Notes under the pieces: generated by a model
The model's input: only the letters and a program-made list of their open reading frames with translations
Databases searched by the model: none
Told to the model about the DNA's origin: nothing
Source: Bemisia tabaci
Lineage: Eukaryota > Arthropoda > Insecta > Hemiptera > Aleyrodidae
DNA length: 64,000 bases
Reading direction: 5' to 3'
Assembly: GCF_918797505.1 (NCBI RefSeq)
Contig: NC_092801.1
Location: forward strand, 930,001 to 994,000
Translations under genes and position numbers: made by a program
Shown here: positions 11,622 to 23,280 of the stretch, one piece after another
Position numbering within the stretch: position 1 is the first letter of the stretch
How the letters are laid out: each line of letters starts with the position of its first letter

Positions 11622-12756
11622 GCCAAAAGGCGAAAGCACGTAACTCCATCGCGGTATTTCAAACTTTCCACTCCAGGACAAGATTTGGTAATCCGTAAGT
11701 ATTTTGAGGCGCTGAATCTGCATATGACCTAGTTTTTTCCATCACCCTCCAATTTTTCGAAAAAGCCGATTTTACCAGGAAAAATGGAAATTTTTAGGCA
11801 TATTGGTGCTTTTCTGACTGTCACCCCCTGCAGAATCTAGGTGAAATTTTTCTCAGGTATGAGGTAAGACTTTCAAGCAGCAGGCAGGTTTTCTGCGCTA
11901 AATGGTAAGCGCATTATACGGTTTCATTTATTAATTATAAGAATTCGTGTCGATTCATTATTTAATACAAAAAACACATTGCTAGTTTCGTACCTCCATG
12001 TTTTTCATTACTTTAAAGGAACACTTTTAACGCAGCGAGGCAAAAATCTGAGAATTTTTTATCTTAATTAATCTAAAAATTTAACATAGGCATAAATAGT
12101 AAAATATTGTGAGACAATAAATAATCACATATCCACGCTCTTCTGACCTAAATTTCTATTATTGTTGTTATTGCCTACCTCGTTGTTGTAAGTATATATA
12201 TATTTTGACCGATTATGTTGACATTTACGACTTAGATATTGTCTGAATTTCTGATGAAGCCTTGACTACTATGCTTTTCCGTAAGACAGATCCCTTACAG
12301 CCTTCCGTCAATGTAAACATACTTAAAATGTTTTTCCATGTGCGGCACTTCTGTTTCCTTATGAAAGCCTAAATGGGTCAAGATTCCACTCTGGAAATTT
12401 CCGTAAAATGCGCAGTTTCACAGTTTTTTATCCGGTGCATCACATTATCCTTTCTTTTAAAAGCGCAGTAATTTTTATCATGAGTTATATGAATTTGAGT
12501 AAAAATCATAAACTAATCAAAGCTCAAGTTTTATATTATCACAAGTTGCTTTAACCAGGTGTTTACCATTATTGAAGCGAGAGGTGCATGGCAGGCCGAC
12601 GTTGAAACCTTGAATTTAAAAAGTGTCTCGTGATTCTGAAAACAGTGATGGTGCTTTAACACATCCGCATAATTTCCATACTTTGTAAGGTACGAGAATA
12701 TTATATCACTTATTTTGTTCTTCACTTCTCCCGCAGCTTGATTTATAGTTATTGCA
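11622..12756. other. 5' flank of the ionotropic receptor gene
   Basis: AT-rich, no coding sequence seen. A TATATATATA stretch near 12192-12205 could be a TATA element, but it is about 550 bases from the start codon, so no promoter is called. Confidence 0.4.
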
Positions 12757-15012
12757 ATGTTGAAGTTCCTTCTTGCGGGTCTGTTGCTCTCCCACCGGGT
12801 AGAGTACGGACTACTCAGTTTCATCCATCTCCAGAACACTCTGAGCGATGAAAGGGAAACCCCCAATGCATTTGCTCTCCGCGCTTGTCAAAACATGGTC
12901 AACCAATCGCAGGAAAATGTATTCTATGCGATCGAACTGGATTCGGATCCCACCTTCAAGCAGTTCATTCAACATTTGCAAAATGCGTTCATTCAAACTA
13001 TCGTGATATCCCAGGATAGCAAATTGACGAGTTCAGTGCTCTCTTACCACAGAAAAAATATGATCTTCATTGTCAATGATGTCAACGAACTCTTGAGTTT
13101 GATTTTCTATTCGGCCTCTCGACAGATATCGCTCGAGTTAAACGGTGAATTTTCCACGGATCCTGTAAATAATCAAACACACGAAGGGTCTCTTTTTAAA
13201 AGCTCTTTTTCTCACTACTGTATTCAAGTTGACGGACAATTTTTCTGGTCAAGGGAGGATAAAACTTGCGATCAAACGATTGGTTTATCATCCGCGGAGC
13301 TGAGAGACGGCTCTATTCTTAGTGATCCGGTATTCAACGCAACTCGCAGTCTCTACACAAACACAATTTGGAACTCCAAAAATCACCTGATTTTCTTCTT
13401 GAAAAATTTACGCTTTAATTTCAGCAAGTCAAGCCCCAAACCTCGGCAAAACTTGAGGCATCGAGAATCTGCGAATAAAACCATGAATAATCATGAAATC
13501 GATCCGTTTGGCAGCATGATGTTTTGCTTCAAATTTTTTTGGCGTTTTTTCAAAAGCCGGAAAGCGATCATTTGCCATCCTCAAGGTTGCGAAAAGTATG
13601 ACCCTTTTAAAGAAATTCTAATTTCGCTTGAGGGGGAAAGGGATGAAGATTTTTTCGATTTTTCTTTAAGTAATATGCAAAGAAAACCAATGCAAGCGCA
13701 CATGATCTATCAGTTTATGCGCAAACCGCACGTTGTGAATCCTGCAACTTGGAAAAAATGGATTTCGTTTCATGAGATTGCCATCGAAAACCTCGCTATC
13801 TCTCTAAATTGTAGTTTGAAATTCAATGAATGGGATGATTTCCCTGAGGATGAAGACGGCTTGAGATACGATATCAGTTTGCTCTTATTTCAGTGTAATG
13901 GAATTACCATGGAGGGATCTGATATCTCAAAGGTTGACCTTGCGCTCAGCATTGATACTACCGCCATATGTATTGCCACTCCACACAGTGCCTTCATGTC
14001 TCAAGGGCTGGTAATTTTTGTAAGTTTCACACCAGTCGTCTGGATTTTAACAGTAATTACCATCTTTATGTTTAGCTTTTTTCAATATGTTTTTCAGTAT
14101 TTACAGCGTGACTTTTTTATTAAACTGTACTCTGAGGCAGAGAGGGATACTTTCAGAGACACATCGTCGATGCTGACCGTATGCGCATACATCCTTTGTG
14201 GAAGTCCGCCATCTTTAACTTTGGGCCGTCTAGTGACGGGGAAGATGATTTTCACAATATTTAGTTTCTCTGCACTCATCATGTCCACAGCATTTCTAGG
14301 TAGTATGACCACTTTACTAAGTGACCGGGTATTATATCCAGAAATTGACTCTTTGGCGGCTTTAGAAGAATCGGACTTTGACATCGAAACATTAAACACT
14401 CTAGAAACGGACATTAATTTTTTCGTTGACCGATTGGAGCCATTGAGGATGAAGTTAGTGATGAATTATTTGTTCTATCAGACTGAATTGTTCTTGGATG
14501 CTCTTCTCTCCTACAATTCAAGAAAGCCGGGGGATAAGCAAAGTGTATCAAGTATACTTTCTGTATCAACTTCTAACGCTTTCCTGGTGAGTATGCCTTT
14601 CATGTCAAACCCTAGAGAAAGTGTCATCATAAAACAAGTATTCCAAGACGAAGCATTGGAATACCATTTGGTGAAAGAGTGCCTAATGATGTATCCTATA
14701 ACGATGCCAATTTTAAAGAATTCGATATTTTATGATAAACTCAATCAAGTTATCGCGCATATGCTGGAGACTGGGCACGCTAGAAGAATTTTGGATGACA
14801 CGTCGGAAGATACAGTTATGTGGGGTAATTCATCTGCAAGGGAAGTAAATGTTGAGCCTCGAGCATACGATATGAGTGACTTACAGTCTGCTTTTATTGG
14901 TCTAGGCGTAGGTTTATTCTTAAGTTTTCTTGCCTTTGTTGGAGAACTTTCGACTGACTTGGCTCAAAGCTCTGCTCCTGTAAAATTCTTCAGGCGCATG
15001 AATATTTCTTAG
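12757..15012 (+). CDS. Divergent insect ionotropic receptor (IR), complete and intronless
   Basis: Predicted ligand-gated cation channel subunit of the iGluR-derived IR family, acting in the plasma membrane of chemosensory neurons (family knowledge). It has 751 residues in a single exon, starting at the ATG at 12757 because the next residues (MLKFLLAGLLLS) form a signal peptide. Order seen: extracellular N-terminal region and S1 (to about 415); M1 about 417-445 (VIFVSFTPVVWILTVITIF); pore loop about 472-489 with CGSPP; M2 about 496-522 (FTIFSFSALIMSTAFLGS); then the IR-typical YPEIDSLAALEES at 527-539; S2 to about 705; M3 about 709-733 (IGLGVGLFLSFLAFVGEL). There is no amino-terminal domain of the glutamate-receptor type. 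It is a member of the lineage-specific divergent IRs rather than IR8a/25a/76b; the ligand is unknown. No neighbouring IR copy is in the window. Confidence 0.88.
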   Translation: MLKFLLAGLLLSHRVEYGLLSFIHLQNTLSDERETPNAFALRACQNMVNQSQENVFYAIELDSDPTFKQFIQHLQNAFIQTIVISQDSKLTSSVLSYHRKNMIFIVNDVNELLSLIFYSASRQISLELNGEFSTDPVNNQTHEGSLFKSSFSHYCIQVDGQFFWSREDKTCDQTIGLSSAELRDGSILSDPVFNATRSLYTNTIWNSKNHLIFFLKNLRFNFSKSSPKPRQNLRHRESANKTMNNHEIDPFGSMMFCFKFFWRFFKSRKAIICHPQGCEKYDPFKEILISLEGERDEDFFDFSLSNMQRKPMQAHMIYQFMRKPHVVNPATWKKWISFHEIAIENLAISLNCSLKFNEWDDFPEDEDGLRYDISLLLFQCNGITMEGSDISKVDLALSIDTTAICIATPHSAFMSQGLVIFVSFTPVVWILTVITIFMFSFFQYVFQYLQRDFFIKLYSEAERDTFRDTSSMLTVCAYILCGSPPSLTLGRLVTGKMIFTIFSFSALIMSTAFLGSMTTLLSDRVLYPEIDSLAALEESDFDIETLNTLETDINFFVDRLEPLRMKLVMNYLFYQTELFLDALLSYNSRKPGDKQSVSSILSVSTSNAFLVSMPFMSNPRESVIIKQVFQDEALEYHLVKECLMMYPITMPILKNSIFYDKLNQVIAHMLETGHARRILDDTSEDTVMWGNSSAREVNVEPRAYDMSDLQSAFIGLGVGLFLSFLAFVGELSTDLAQSSAPVKFFRRMNIS

Positions 15013-15172
15013 GCAATATGAATTTTAAGTGTGAGACTTAGCTGATGTTATTTTCTTAAAGTGGAATTATTTGCAGGTATCAATAGATGTGTGCCATATC
15101 ACATCAGCAGATGTTGAAATACTTTGAAATTACTCCTTAAAATATTGCTAAAATGTTGTAAAAATTATTGAT

Positions 15173-15178
15173 AATAAA
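15173..15178 (+). terminator. Polyadenylation signal AATAAA of the ionotropic receptor
   Basis: AATAAA lies 161 bases after the stop codon at 15012, in AT-rich sequence. It is the first such hexamer downstream of the receptor gene. Confidence 0.6.
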
Positions 15179-15199
15179 GCTGTATTTCCTTAGATATTT

Positions 15200-16214
15200 A
15201 AATATTTGATGTGTGATTTTATAAAAATTATTGAGACTTTCCATGCCTTCATCGCGTTGTAGAAAAATCCAGCTCTAGCTTTCTGGTACATTTTTTTTAC
15301 TAAAAATTAGAATTGGGCGGATTTGATGTGGAAGGAGCATTAGGATCACGCACTTTGTAACTTCGCCTTCAATCTCCAAGGTAGACCAAAAAACATCCTC
15401 TGTACAGAAACAGTAATCCTTCGGGGGATTACCGTCTTGCGTTGTTGGCAAATCTCGTCTCGCACTGAAGTATGCTTAACTCCAAGTTAACGATTACGAC
15501 ACTGGTTCTGTGTAAAAGGCTATAATTTATGACAAGTGAATAATAACAGAACAATAATTCATGACCAAAATTTTAGTAAACCGAGCTCCCCCCACGTTCG
15601 CATCGGAAGCTCTATTAAATTCTATGTATATGAAGATCACTGCAACATTATTTAGATGTATTTTTGCGAAAGAATTCCAATTATGCTAACGCAAGGTATC
15701 CCAGCAGAAAAACATATTTTCCAGGGAAGGGTCTTTTGATTCATCATTGCGGTTAACCCCATTACTGTGTTTAAAAAAAACATAGGAGAAAAAACGAGAA
15801 ACAAGGCTAAAAATTACACATAAAAACCCGAGACGTTTTGGCCCAAAACAAAACCATATTCAGTCGGAAGAATAAAAATAAAATAAGCAAATTCCGAATT
15901 GAAACCTGCAGACTACATGATGGCCGAGAAAATCAAGACAAAGAGAAGAGAGCTCTCTTCTGTTGATATTACCACTTTAAACTTGATGAATTTATTGTTG
16001 TATCATTTTAGTCAACTGCCAAGGACCTGGGTTATAAGAGTTAAAAGGAAATGGGATCAGATAAAAATATCCCATTTTCAGCGCTCCGCGTTTGAAAGTC
16101 TCCTTAGCATTGAAGTATCCTTGTGTATGTCCTAAAAATGTAAACTTTGCAGCCCTTTATCGAAAAAAAAAACAACTTTGATCTTTACGGAAAATTAAAG
16201 TAGAGGTTGTTCTT
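15200..16214. other. No gene seen
   Basis: Intergenic sequence between the receptor gene and the 16.2-kb composite. No gene, RNA or complete mobile element was recognised. Confidence 0.4.
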
Positions 16215-16222
16215 AGTACGAG

Positions 16223-16739
16223 CAGGCCCACCACAAGGGAGAGGGATACTGGATCCCTGGTACCGGGGCCCGGGCCCCGGAAGGGGGCCCCGTGTAACCC
16301 GTGAAAGACCACTACGAATTCACATGCAACCCTTTTTTCGTCAGAAAAAGTGAAAAATTTACCCAAAAAATTTCGCAAAAGGTGAATAGATTTGCAGAAA
16401 CACGCTGGGGCACTGTAGAATTCTTCTTAAATTTTCAAAGATGTATACTTCTTGGAAAATTTCTATCTATTTTCAAGATTTTCAGTACAGAGGGATAATT
16501 TGTAGTAACTGCGTTTCATTTTCTTCCGTCGTCAGATGCTAAGAGTCTCCAATCTGGGCAGCCTCGACTTCAATGGCTCATGGCTCAACTCTCTTGCCAT
16601 AGACAAACAAAGGGAGAGTCCAAGGGGGCCTGGCCTCCTTAGAACTGACAATAGTATCATATGCCCCCCCCCAAAAAAAAAAATTAAAATTTTCCAGATG
16701 TTTTGAATGCAATAATTCGCAAGTATTTTGTGCTGAAAG

Positions 16740-16787
<48 letters not shown>

Positions 16788-16970
16788 ATAATTATTCCGC
16801 AGAACTTGATGGAAAAATTCTTCATAGTAGCTTCAAAATGCGACCGATTAGTCGTATAAATTCTAAAATTTCTCGGGGGATGCCCCTTGGACCCCCCCCA
16901 TCCCCCTCCGTGCTTGGGGCCCGGACCTTAAAACTGGTACCAGGACCCGAGATGGGATGTAGCGAGCCTG
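16223..16970 (+). mobile_element. hAT-like MITE family B, copy 1
   Basis: Starts CAGGCCCACCACAAGGG and ends GTAGCGAGCCTG, the reverse complement of the CAGGCCCGCCAC start. Its left octamer AGTACGAG (16215-16222) is repeated not at its own right end but at the right end of copy 2. Its own right flank is GCATGAAG, where the G at 16970 is shared with the element end. Internal poly-A run of about 46 at 16741-16786. No transposase. Confidence 0.85.
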
Positions 16971-17593
16971 CATGAAGGCTATTTCAATTGTAATCTTCCG
17001 TCACATTCTTACGGCGCAATGATACAACTATTTGAACGCTCCGGAATGCGTGAGGTATAACGCCGCATTTGAAGGCGTTTTCAAAACAGCCAAGTTTCGA
17101 TACCGTTTCCGATCGTTTTGCATAGTTCCTATTTTTTTGTTATATTCCGTGCCACTTGTTTATTTTTAATCCTCGTAGAAAAACCACCCATTTGCTAAAT
17201 ACAATTCGAGCTGGAGCTCACTTTAGCAATGCATTTACCACTGCAAAAATGTCAAAGGAAATCGACACGCCCAGCGTGCATGGAGGCTATTTCAATTGTA
17301 ATCTTCCGTCAAATTCTTACGGCGCAATGATACAACTATTTGAACTCTCCGGAATTCGTGAGGTATAACGCCGCATTTGAAGGCGTTTTCAAATCAACCA
17401 AGTTCCGATACCCGGATTATCGTTTTGCATAGTTCATAGTCTTTTGTTATATTCCGTGCCACATATTTATTTTTAATCCTCGTAGAAAAACCACCCATTT
17501 GCTAAATACAATTCTAGCTAAAGCGTACCTCAGCTATGCATTCACCACTGCAAAAATGTCAAAGGGAAATCGACACGCCCAGCGTGCATGAAG
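16970..17593 (+). repeat. Satellite, exactly two 308-bp units trapped between two MITEs
   Basis: The GCATGRAG junction word occurs at 16970, 17278 and 17586, so the period is 308 and the segment holds two whole units. Each unit carries the words TAGAAAAACCACCCATTTGC and CGACACGCCCAGCGTGCATG. Each also has a short open frame ending in GAMIQLFELSG, beginning at an ATG near 17249 in the middle unit. Both inner junctions read GCATGAAG, while the internal unit reads GCATGGAG. A related array lies at 28260-28925. Confidence 0.85.
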
Positions 17594-18312
17594 CAGGCCC
17601 GCCGCAAGGGGGGGATAATGGCTCCCTGGCACCGGGGCCCGGACCCCCGAGGGGGCCCGTGTTATACCCGTGAAAAACACTACAAATTCATATGCAACCC
17701 TTGTTTCTTAAGAAAAAGTGAAAAATTTACCCTAAAAATTTCGCAAAAGGTGAATAGGTTTTCAGAAACACGCTGGGGCACTGTAGAATTCCTCTTAAAT
17801 TTTCAAAGAAAATCTTATATTTCTTGGAAAATTTCTTACTATTTTCAAGATTTTCAGTACAGAGGGATATTTTTAGTAACTGCGTTTCATTTTCTTCCGT
17901 CGTCAGATGCTAAGAGTCTCCAGTCTGGGCATCCTCGACTTCAATTTCTCATGGTCCAACTCCCTTGCCATGGACAAACGAAGAGGGAGTCCAGGGGGCC
18001 TGACCCTCTTAGAACTGACAATAGTATCATATGCCCCCTTCCCCCCCCAAAAAAAAAAAATTAAAATTTTCCAGATGTTTTGAATGCAACAATTCGCAAG
18101 TATTTTGTGCTGAAAGTAGAAAAAAAACATAATTATTCCGCAGAAATTGATGGAAAAATAATTTATGGAAGCTTCAAAATGCGTTCGATTAGTCGTATAA
18201 ATTCTAAAATTTCTCGGGGGATGCCCCTCGGACACCCCCCCATCCCCCTCCGTGCTTGGGGCCCGGACCTTAAAATTGGTACCAGGGCCTGAGATGGGAT
18301 GTTGTGGGCCTA
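17594..18312 (+). mobile_element. hAT-like MITE family B, copy 2
   Basis: Starts CAGGCCCGCCGCAAGGGG and ends GTTGTGGGCCTA (the last base of the terminal repeat is changed). The left flank is GCATGAAG (17586-17593); the right flank is AGTACGAG (18313-18320), the octamer found left of copy 1. An apparent 158-codon frame across it is not conserved and is not called. Confidence 0.85.
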
Positions 18313-18660
18313 AGTACGAGATATCATCTCAACTACATTTCAGTTAATTTACTGGGTTCTTGAGAGAAAAGGCAACTTTTTAAAGGCTCTGTTTGTGCCA
18401 TTTTTGATAAAACTTCAAAAATTAAAAATTGCCTCCTAAATTGCTATTTTTCGTTTGGATTATATGATAATAATCTATTTACATAGAATGGTTACCGATG
18501 GATTAGACTATATTCTACAAAAATATATACAGCTGGGCTACTTGCAGCGTTGCCCAGACGGCTCTTCATTCATTCTCTCTCTGAGTATTTTTTAATTTTT
18601 CGTGTTTGTTTGTAGGTGTTACTCAGAATAACTCCAGCATCTATGTTTCTTATACGCTTA

Positions 18661-18913
18661 CTGCCGTGCTGAGGAAGAACCCCGTATGAGCCTTCAGGCG
18701 TTGGCAAATTTCCTTTGATGAAACACGGGTTTCCTGGTTAACTAATGAATATTTTCCTTCCAATTTTTCACATAATTTTGTTCACAATATCACCCGAAGT
18801 TTCTACAAATTTCAAGGAGACATATTCATAACTCTCCGCAAAAATAAACATTTTATCGATGGGAGTTTGGCAACGCTCGAATGTTCATACGGCGTTCTTC
18901 CTTAGCACGGCAG
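18661..18913 (+). mobile_element. MITE family A copy
   Basis: Left CTGCCGTGCTGAGGAAGAAC, right CTTCCTTAGCACGGCAG. The arms (about 50 bp, including GTTGGCAAATTTCC and GTTTGGCAAC) are inverted copies. It is 253 bp long with an AT-rich centre and no ORF. Confidence 0.8.
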
Positions 18914-19157
18914 TAAACGCTTAGCATTCCGAGGACCGGACGTTGTGGCCGTACCGTAAAGCTTATACATAGCTGCGCTTACGTAAACGGCAATGGAATA
19001 AACCGAGGGGGCGCGTGCCGTAACTGGTTTGTTTCGTTACGTTACGGTTGCGTCCGTGCTTCAGGCGTCTTACAAGCGGCATTGCTACATTATTCTGCAG
19101 CGCACACACTTGCTAAGGGAAACTAAATATTTTTTACTCAAATTTTGCAATGTCGTA

Positions 19158-19363
19158 CACTGAAAAAGAAGATTGATTGAATTTACCATTCCTTCACACT
19201 GTATTATAAACAGCGTGAATTCAAAGTCAATTCTGCTAGAAGAAAAACGTTACTATACACTGGTACAGGTAACCATTCCTCTGGCAGAATCGACCTTGAA
19301 TTTACGCCGTGTGAAATACAGCGTGAAGGAATGGAAAAGTCTACCAATCTGCATTTTTTCAGC
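19158..19363. mobile_element. MITE family C (TIR CACTGAAAAAGAAGATTG)
   Basis: Arms TTTACCATTCCTTCACACTG and CAGCGTGAAGGAATGGAAAA are inverted. The interior word CTGGTACAGGTAACCATTCC is shared with the copy at 30046-30245 in an intron of the YqaJ-like gene. About 200 bp, non-coding. Confidence 0.7.
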
Positions 19364-20867
19364 GTAGGCAAATAATGAAACTAAGCATTTTAAGTTAAAT
19401 GCCTGGGCAGTTGATTGAATGTAATTTATAAAAGTTTCTACTTGTTTTATCTTCCATGAAAACTAGTATTTCTTTATAACATGTTATTTTTTAGGGTTAA
19501 CATTTTTTTTGAAATTTTTTACGATGAGAGCGAGAAAGGTAAAATCAGAGGTAGTTCCACTCTCCCCTCCCCATAATTTATTTATCAAGAGCGTTTTTTT
19601 TTTTTTTTTTTTCATTTTTTTGGCAAAACGATTTTAAAATCTGAAAGATGTGTGTATGCAGATCTTTCGGGAGAGACAATATCTTCACCAAACATACAAT
19701 TTGAAAATTCAAGAGTTGTTCATTTCGCAATATTTCTCTGTGAGGTGAAAGGTCTTTGCGACTCGGTTTTTTAAATGAAAAAAAGGCCGTTAAAATATCC
19801 TCGCGCCTGTTCTATTTTTGCACTCTCGTGTGAAGTACTTACATCCATTTGCTTCAACCTAAGGCATTTCTTTTTTTTTTTTTTTTTTTTGGTTTTTATT
19901 TTCCGCCGTCATTGATGGCCACGTGTGCTTTCAAGAGATTTCGATGATGCAACCGCGTGATTCACGTGTGTGCTGTTTACCAGTGTCAAAAAAGCCTCTT
20001 TGCGTTGCATTATCTTTTTCCTTTAGAGAGAAAGAGGCAGCATCTTTTGACAGTATTGCCAAGAATTTTTGGCAATCTCTTTTGAAAATGCAAACATAAT
20101 TCGCACTGAATATTAATAGAATACTGATGGTAGGTCATGTTTTAAAAAAAAATTAAAATAAAGACCATTTTAAATTTAGAAAACAACATACACACCCACA
20201 TACTCAAAAAAAGGAGCAAGAGTTTGATCGCTTTTACAAAATGTCCTCAGTTCAAGATATTTGTCAAAAAACAATGAATATGACACTAGGTATAAATAAT
20301 AAATATCATAAAAAATCATGAGGATTCAAGGGGAGTCTTTGTTCCCCTGAATTGTCATTTTTTTGTCACACTTCCGTTTACCGTTCTACTCATAGCAGCC
20401 AATTTCCATAATTTTCGTGGTTATCGGCGGATAACAATCCCTGGATAAGGCAGCTCTCCTCAGATTTTTAAAGTAGGATCCAGGTTTTTCTACAATGCAT
20501 GGTAAAATTCTAAATTCTCTCATTTGAACAATATAAATGTAAGAGAGTTAATCGTGCATCGCAAAGCGCGTATTCTAGTTATCACCGTTTATTTTAGTTA
20601 TTGATTACATGAATGCATTTCGAGCAATTTCTCATCATCGGCAATAAAAGCTGAACCATTACAAAACTAATATCAATTAATAAAATACCGTATTGTAATG
20701 TTGGTTCTTTTGTCACAGTCCTCTCTAAAGATCTACCGGGCCGATTTTAATGATTTTTTCGGCTATCCGTAGAAAGTAGTCCTTAGCTGAGCCCCCCTAT
20801 TCACATGAAATCAAAAGAGCCCCCAAAGGCCCCATCGGGGTTGGGCCACGTAGCGGCCAGAGATCAT
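19364..20867. other. No gene seen
   Basis: AT-rich with poly-T runs (19595-19613 and 19870-19891). No ORF with domain character. Confidence 0.4.
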
Positions 20868-21035
20868 CAGTGGCGTGGCGTGCTTTGTGCTCTATCGATA
20901 TTACCCCATTTGAAGCTGCGGTAAATAATCGATTAGTAAGGTGTTCGCTGCGAACACCCTGTTTATCGATACTTTTCCATAGATTTAAATGGCCGATCAA
21001 TCGATATATCCCAAAACACGCCACACCCCCAGTGA
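20868..21035. mobile_element. hAT-like palindromic MITE, third copy
   Basis: Begins CAGTGGCGTGGCGTG and ends in a decayed CACGCCACACCCCCAGTG. The centre GTGTTCGCTGCGAACACC is a perfect hairpin core. No intact octamer duplication remains. Confidence 0.65.
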
Positions 21036-21365
21036 ATATGACAGGCGAACGTTGAGAGAAAAGTCTACGTCCCCGATTCATGGTATCCATCGATAATCAA
21101 TCGATATAATCGATACATTGATATTCGATACGCTTTTGTTAAAGGCATGTTGCTGTCGTGTCGCTTTTTCCTTACAGACAACGCCGATTGACGTACGTCC
21201 TTGGTCCGAACGTCAAAAAGTGACGGAAAAGTTCTCTCGCCGCAGACTGAGATACGAATCCCCACAGTTTTACCTCGCAACAAAGTGCTTTCTCTGTGAC
21301 TTAACCTCTTTTATGCTCAATTCAAAAATCGCCAGTTATTTCCAGAACCGAGCACTTAAATACAT

Positions 21366-21835
21366 ACTGAAAAAAAAGGATTGCTAATTCACCGATTTAG
21401 GGTGAAGCAAGATTTGCTTCACTTCGTAAAGCTTTCTTATCCGTGCACGGTGTTGAATCAAGTGAATGACTAGCACGAATTTCTACACCGATTTGCTACA
21501 TCTGCGCGCCTTCATGCAGTTAATCTTGCATCGAGTGACTTGGAAGTGTAACTGCATTTTTTGGTATTGGTACTATGCGAACAGTATAACTAGCTCAATA
21601 GTTGGGCTGTAATAGCGGAATTTACGGAAAAATAGCGAAATTTACGGAAGAATAACTAAAAAGGTAACAGACGTAGCTTTTCAGAGAGCAAAATCACCTA
21701 CACACGTGTGTGTAAGTTAGCTGAAATTTGTGTAGCGATTTTACCTGCATGGTTTGCACGTTCGTTTTTTAGCTACACCATGCCATGAAATACCCGCGTG
21801 CACGACAATTTTAGCAATATTTTTTTTTCAGTGCA
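21366..21835. mobile_element. Palindromic MITE flanked by an unusually long direct duplication
   Basis: Ends ACTGAAAAAAAAGGATTGC and TTTTTTTTCAGT are inverted. The host words AAAAATCGCCAGTTATTTCC and GAGCACTTAAATACA occur on both sides (from about 21325 and 21840), making a direct repeat of about 45-50 bp. The interior contains paired CACACGTGTGTGTA-like and TGAATGACTAGCACG words. Non-coding. Confidence 0.6.
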
Positions 21836-22240
21836 ATTAAAAAATCGCCAGTTATTTCCAGACCCGAGCACTTAAATACACACGCAAGTCTACGCCAGAC
21901 TAGGGAAAAAAACATTGTCTATGCCATCAAGTATAGGTACCGACAGAATTGCGCATTTCATAGCCACTGAATGAAAATTCGTCATTCTTAAAACGAAGGG
22001 ACGTAACTACTTATCAACGTTGCCAAACTATCATTCCTAATTTTTATTTTTACTCGGAAAGGCCACGAAATTTTTTCAAGAAAATTTCACATATTTTGCC
22101 ATGGATTATCGTGAAAAATCGGCTACATTTTTGACAAAAATTGCGCTGTCAGTTTCGTGAGGGAAAAAAAAAAGATTGCGCAAGTAGATTTTGGAGCCTT
22201 AGATCGGATTTACGCTCTTACGTCCTGGGAACGACGAATG

Positions 22241-22494
22241 CTGTCGTGCTAAGGAAGAACGCCGTATAAACATTCGAGAGTTGCCAATTTTCCTGCGATG
22301 CAATGTTCGTTTTTGAGGAAAATTATGAATATTTTTCCTTTGAAATTCTCCGGAACTTTATGTTAAATTGCAAAGGAAATTATCTGAAAAATTGGTGGAA
22401 AATATTTATAAGTTTATCAAGGAATTTGTGTTTTATCAAAGAAAATTTGGCAACGCCTGAATGTTTATACGGCGTTTTTCCTAAGCACGGCAGA
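22241..22494 (+). mobile_element. MITE family A copy
   Basis: Left CTGTCGTGCTAAGGAAGAAC, right TTTTCCTAAGCACGGCAG; 254 bp. Flanks AATG/AATT suggest a decayed 3-4 bp duplication. Confidence 0.8.
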
Positions 22495-23280
22495 ATTAGC
22501 AGGGTGAATTTTTCAGAGTGTGGCCATCTTTTTTTTTTTTTTTTTTTTTTTCTTTCCACGCAGTGTACTTTTCCTCCAATTCTCTCCCTTTGCCTCTCTC
22601 TGAAAATGAACACGCGTGTAGAGAAGCACACACTACAAAAGTGCGGGTAAGTGAAGTATCGGCGGACAACAGTATCCTCCCCTCGAGAATCAGTGTGGAA
22701 TTGCTGAGGACAGAGTCGGGAGTAAAGGTATGTATCATTTTCAATTTTCAGGTTTAATATTCCCAGGAGCACATCTAAGAATCGGATTTATTCGGGAAGA
22801 AATTTATTTCTGAACCTCTTAAAAAATTAGTCTGTCCAAATTGTTTCGTTCTTTGCCTAAATTGTGGGGCTCGGAGGACAAGGCGCATAAGTGCAGTTTT
22901 TGCTATTTCGAGAGGTATGTGTTTGAAGTTTCGACATTACATGGATCCTTATGGCGGAAAGAAAGTTCAAACTAACTTTTTATGCTTAAAAATTGGAATT
23001 TGAGAGCGAATTTACCTCAGGCCATGTATTAAAACTAGTTTTACTTGAAATCATCAATATCTCAATTTTTTCAAAAACTACACTTATGTGCATTGTCCTT
23101 CTAACCCTTCAATTAATCTGCACAGAATTGTCGATTGACATTCGTGAAGCTCAGTTTTCGAGAGCTTTCATTATGTCCCCGCCCCCCTTTCCCGGAACTA
23201 GAACCGAATTCCGGATCTTTTGAAATTCCCGAAATGTTATCCGGATCTTTTGCATTTTCCGGCCCTTTCTCGGAACACTT

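Noticed and set aside
14094..14414. 106-codon minus-strand frame
   Set aside because: Antisense shadow of the ionotropic receptor coding sequence.
17588..18064. 158-codon plus-strand frame
   Set aside because: Runs from the satellite into a hAT MITE. The frame is not conserved in the other two MITE copies.
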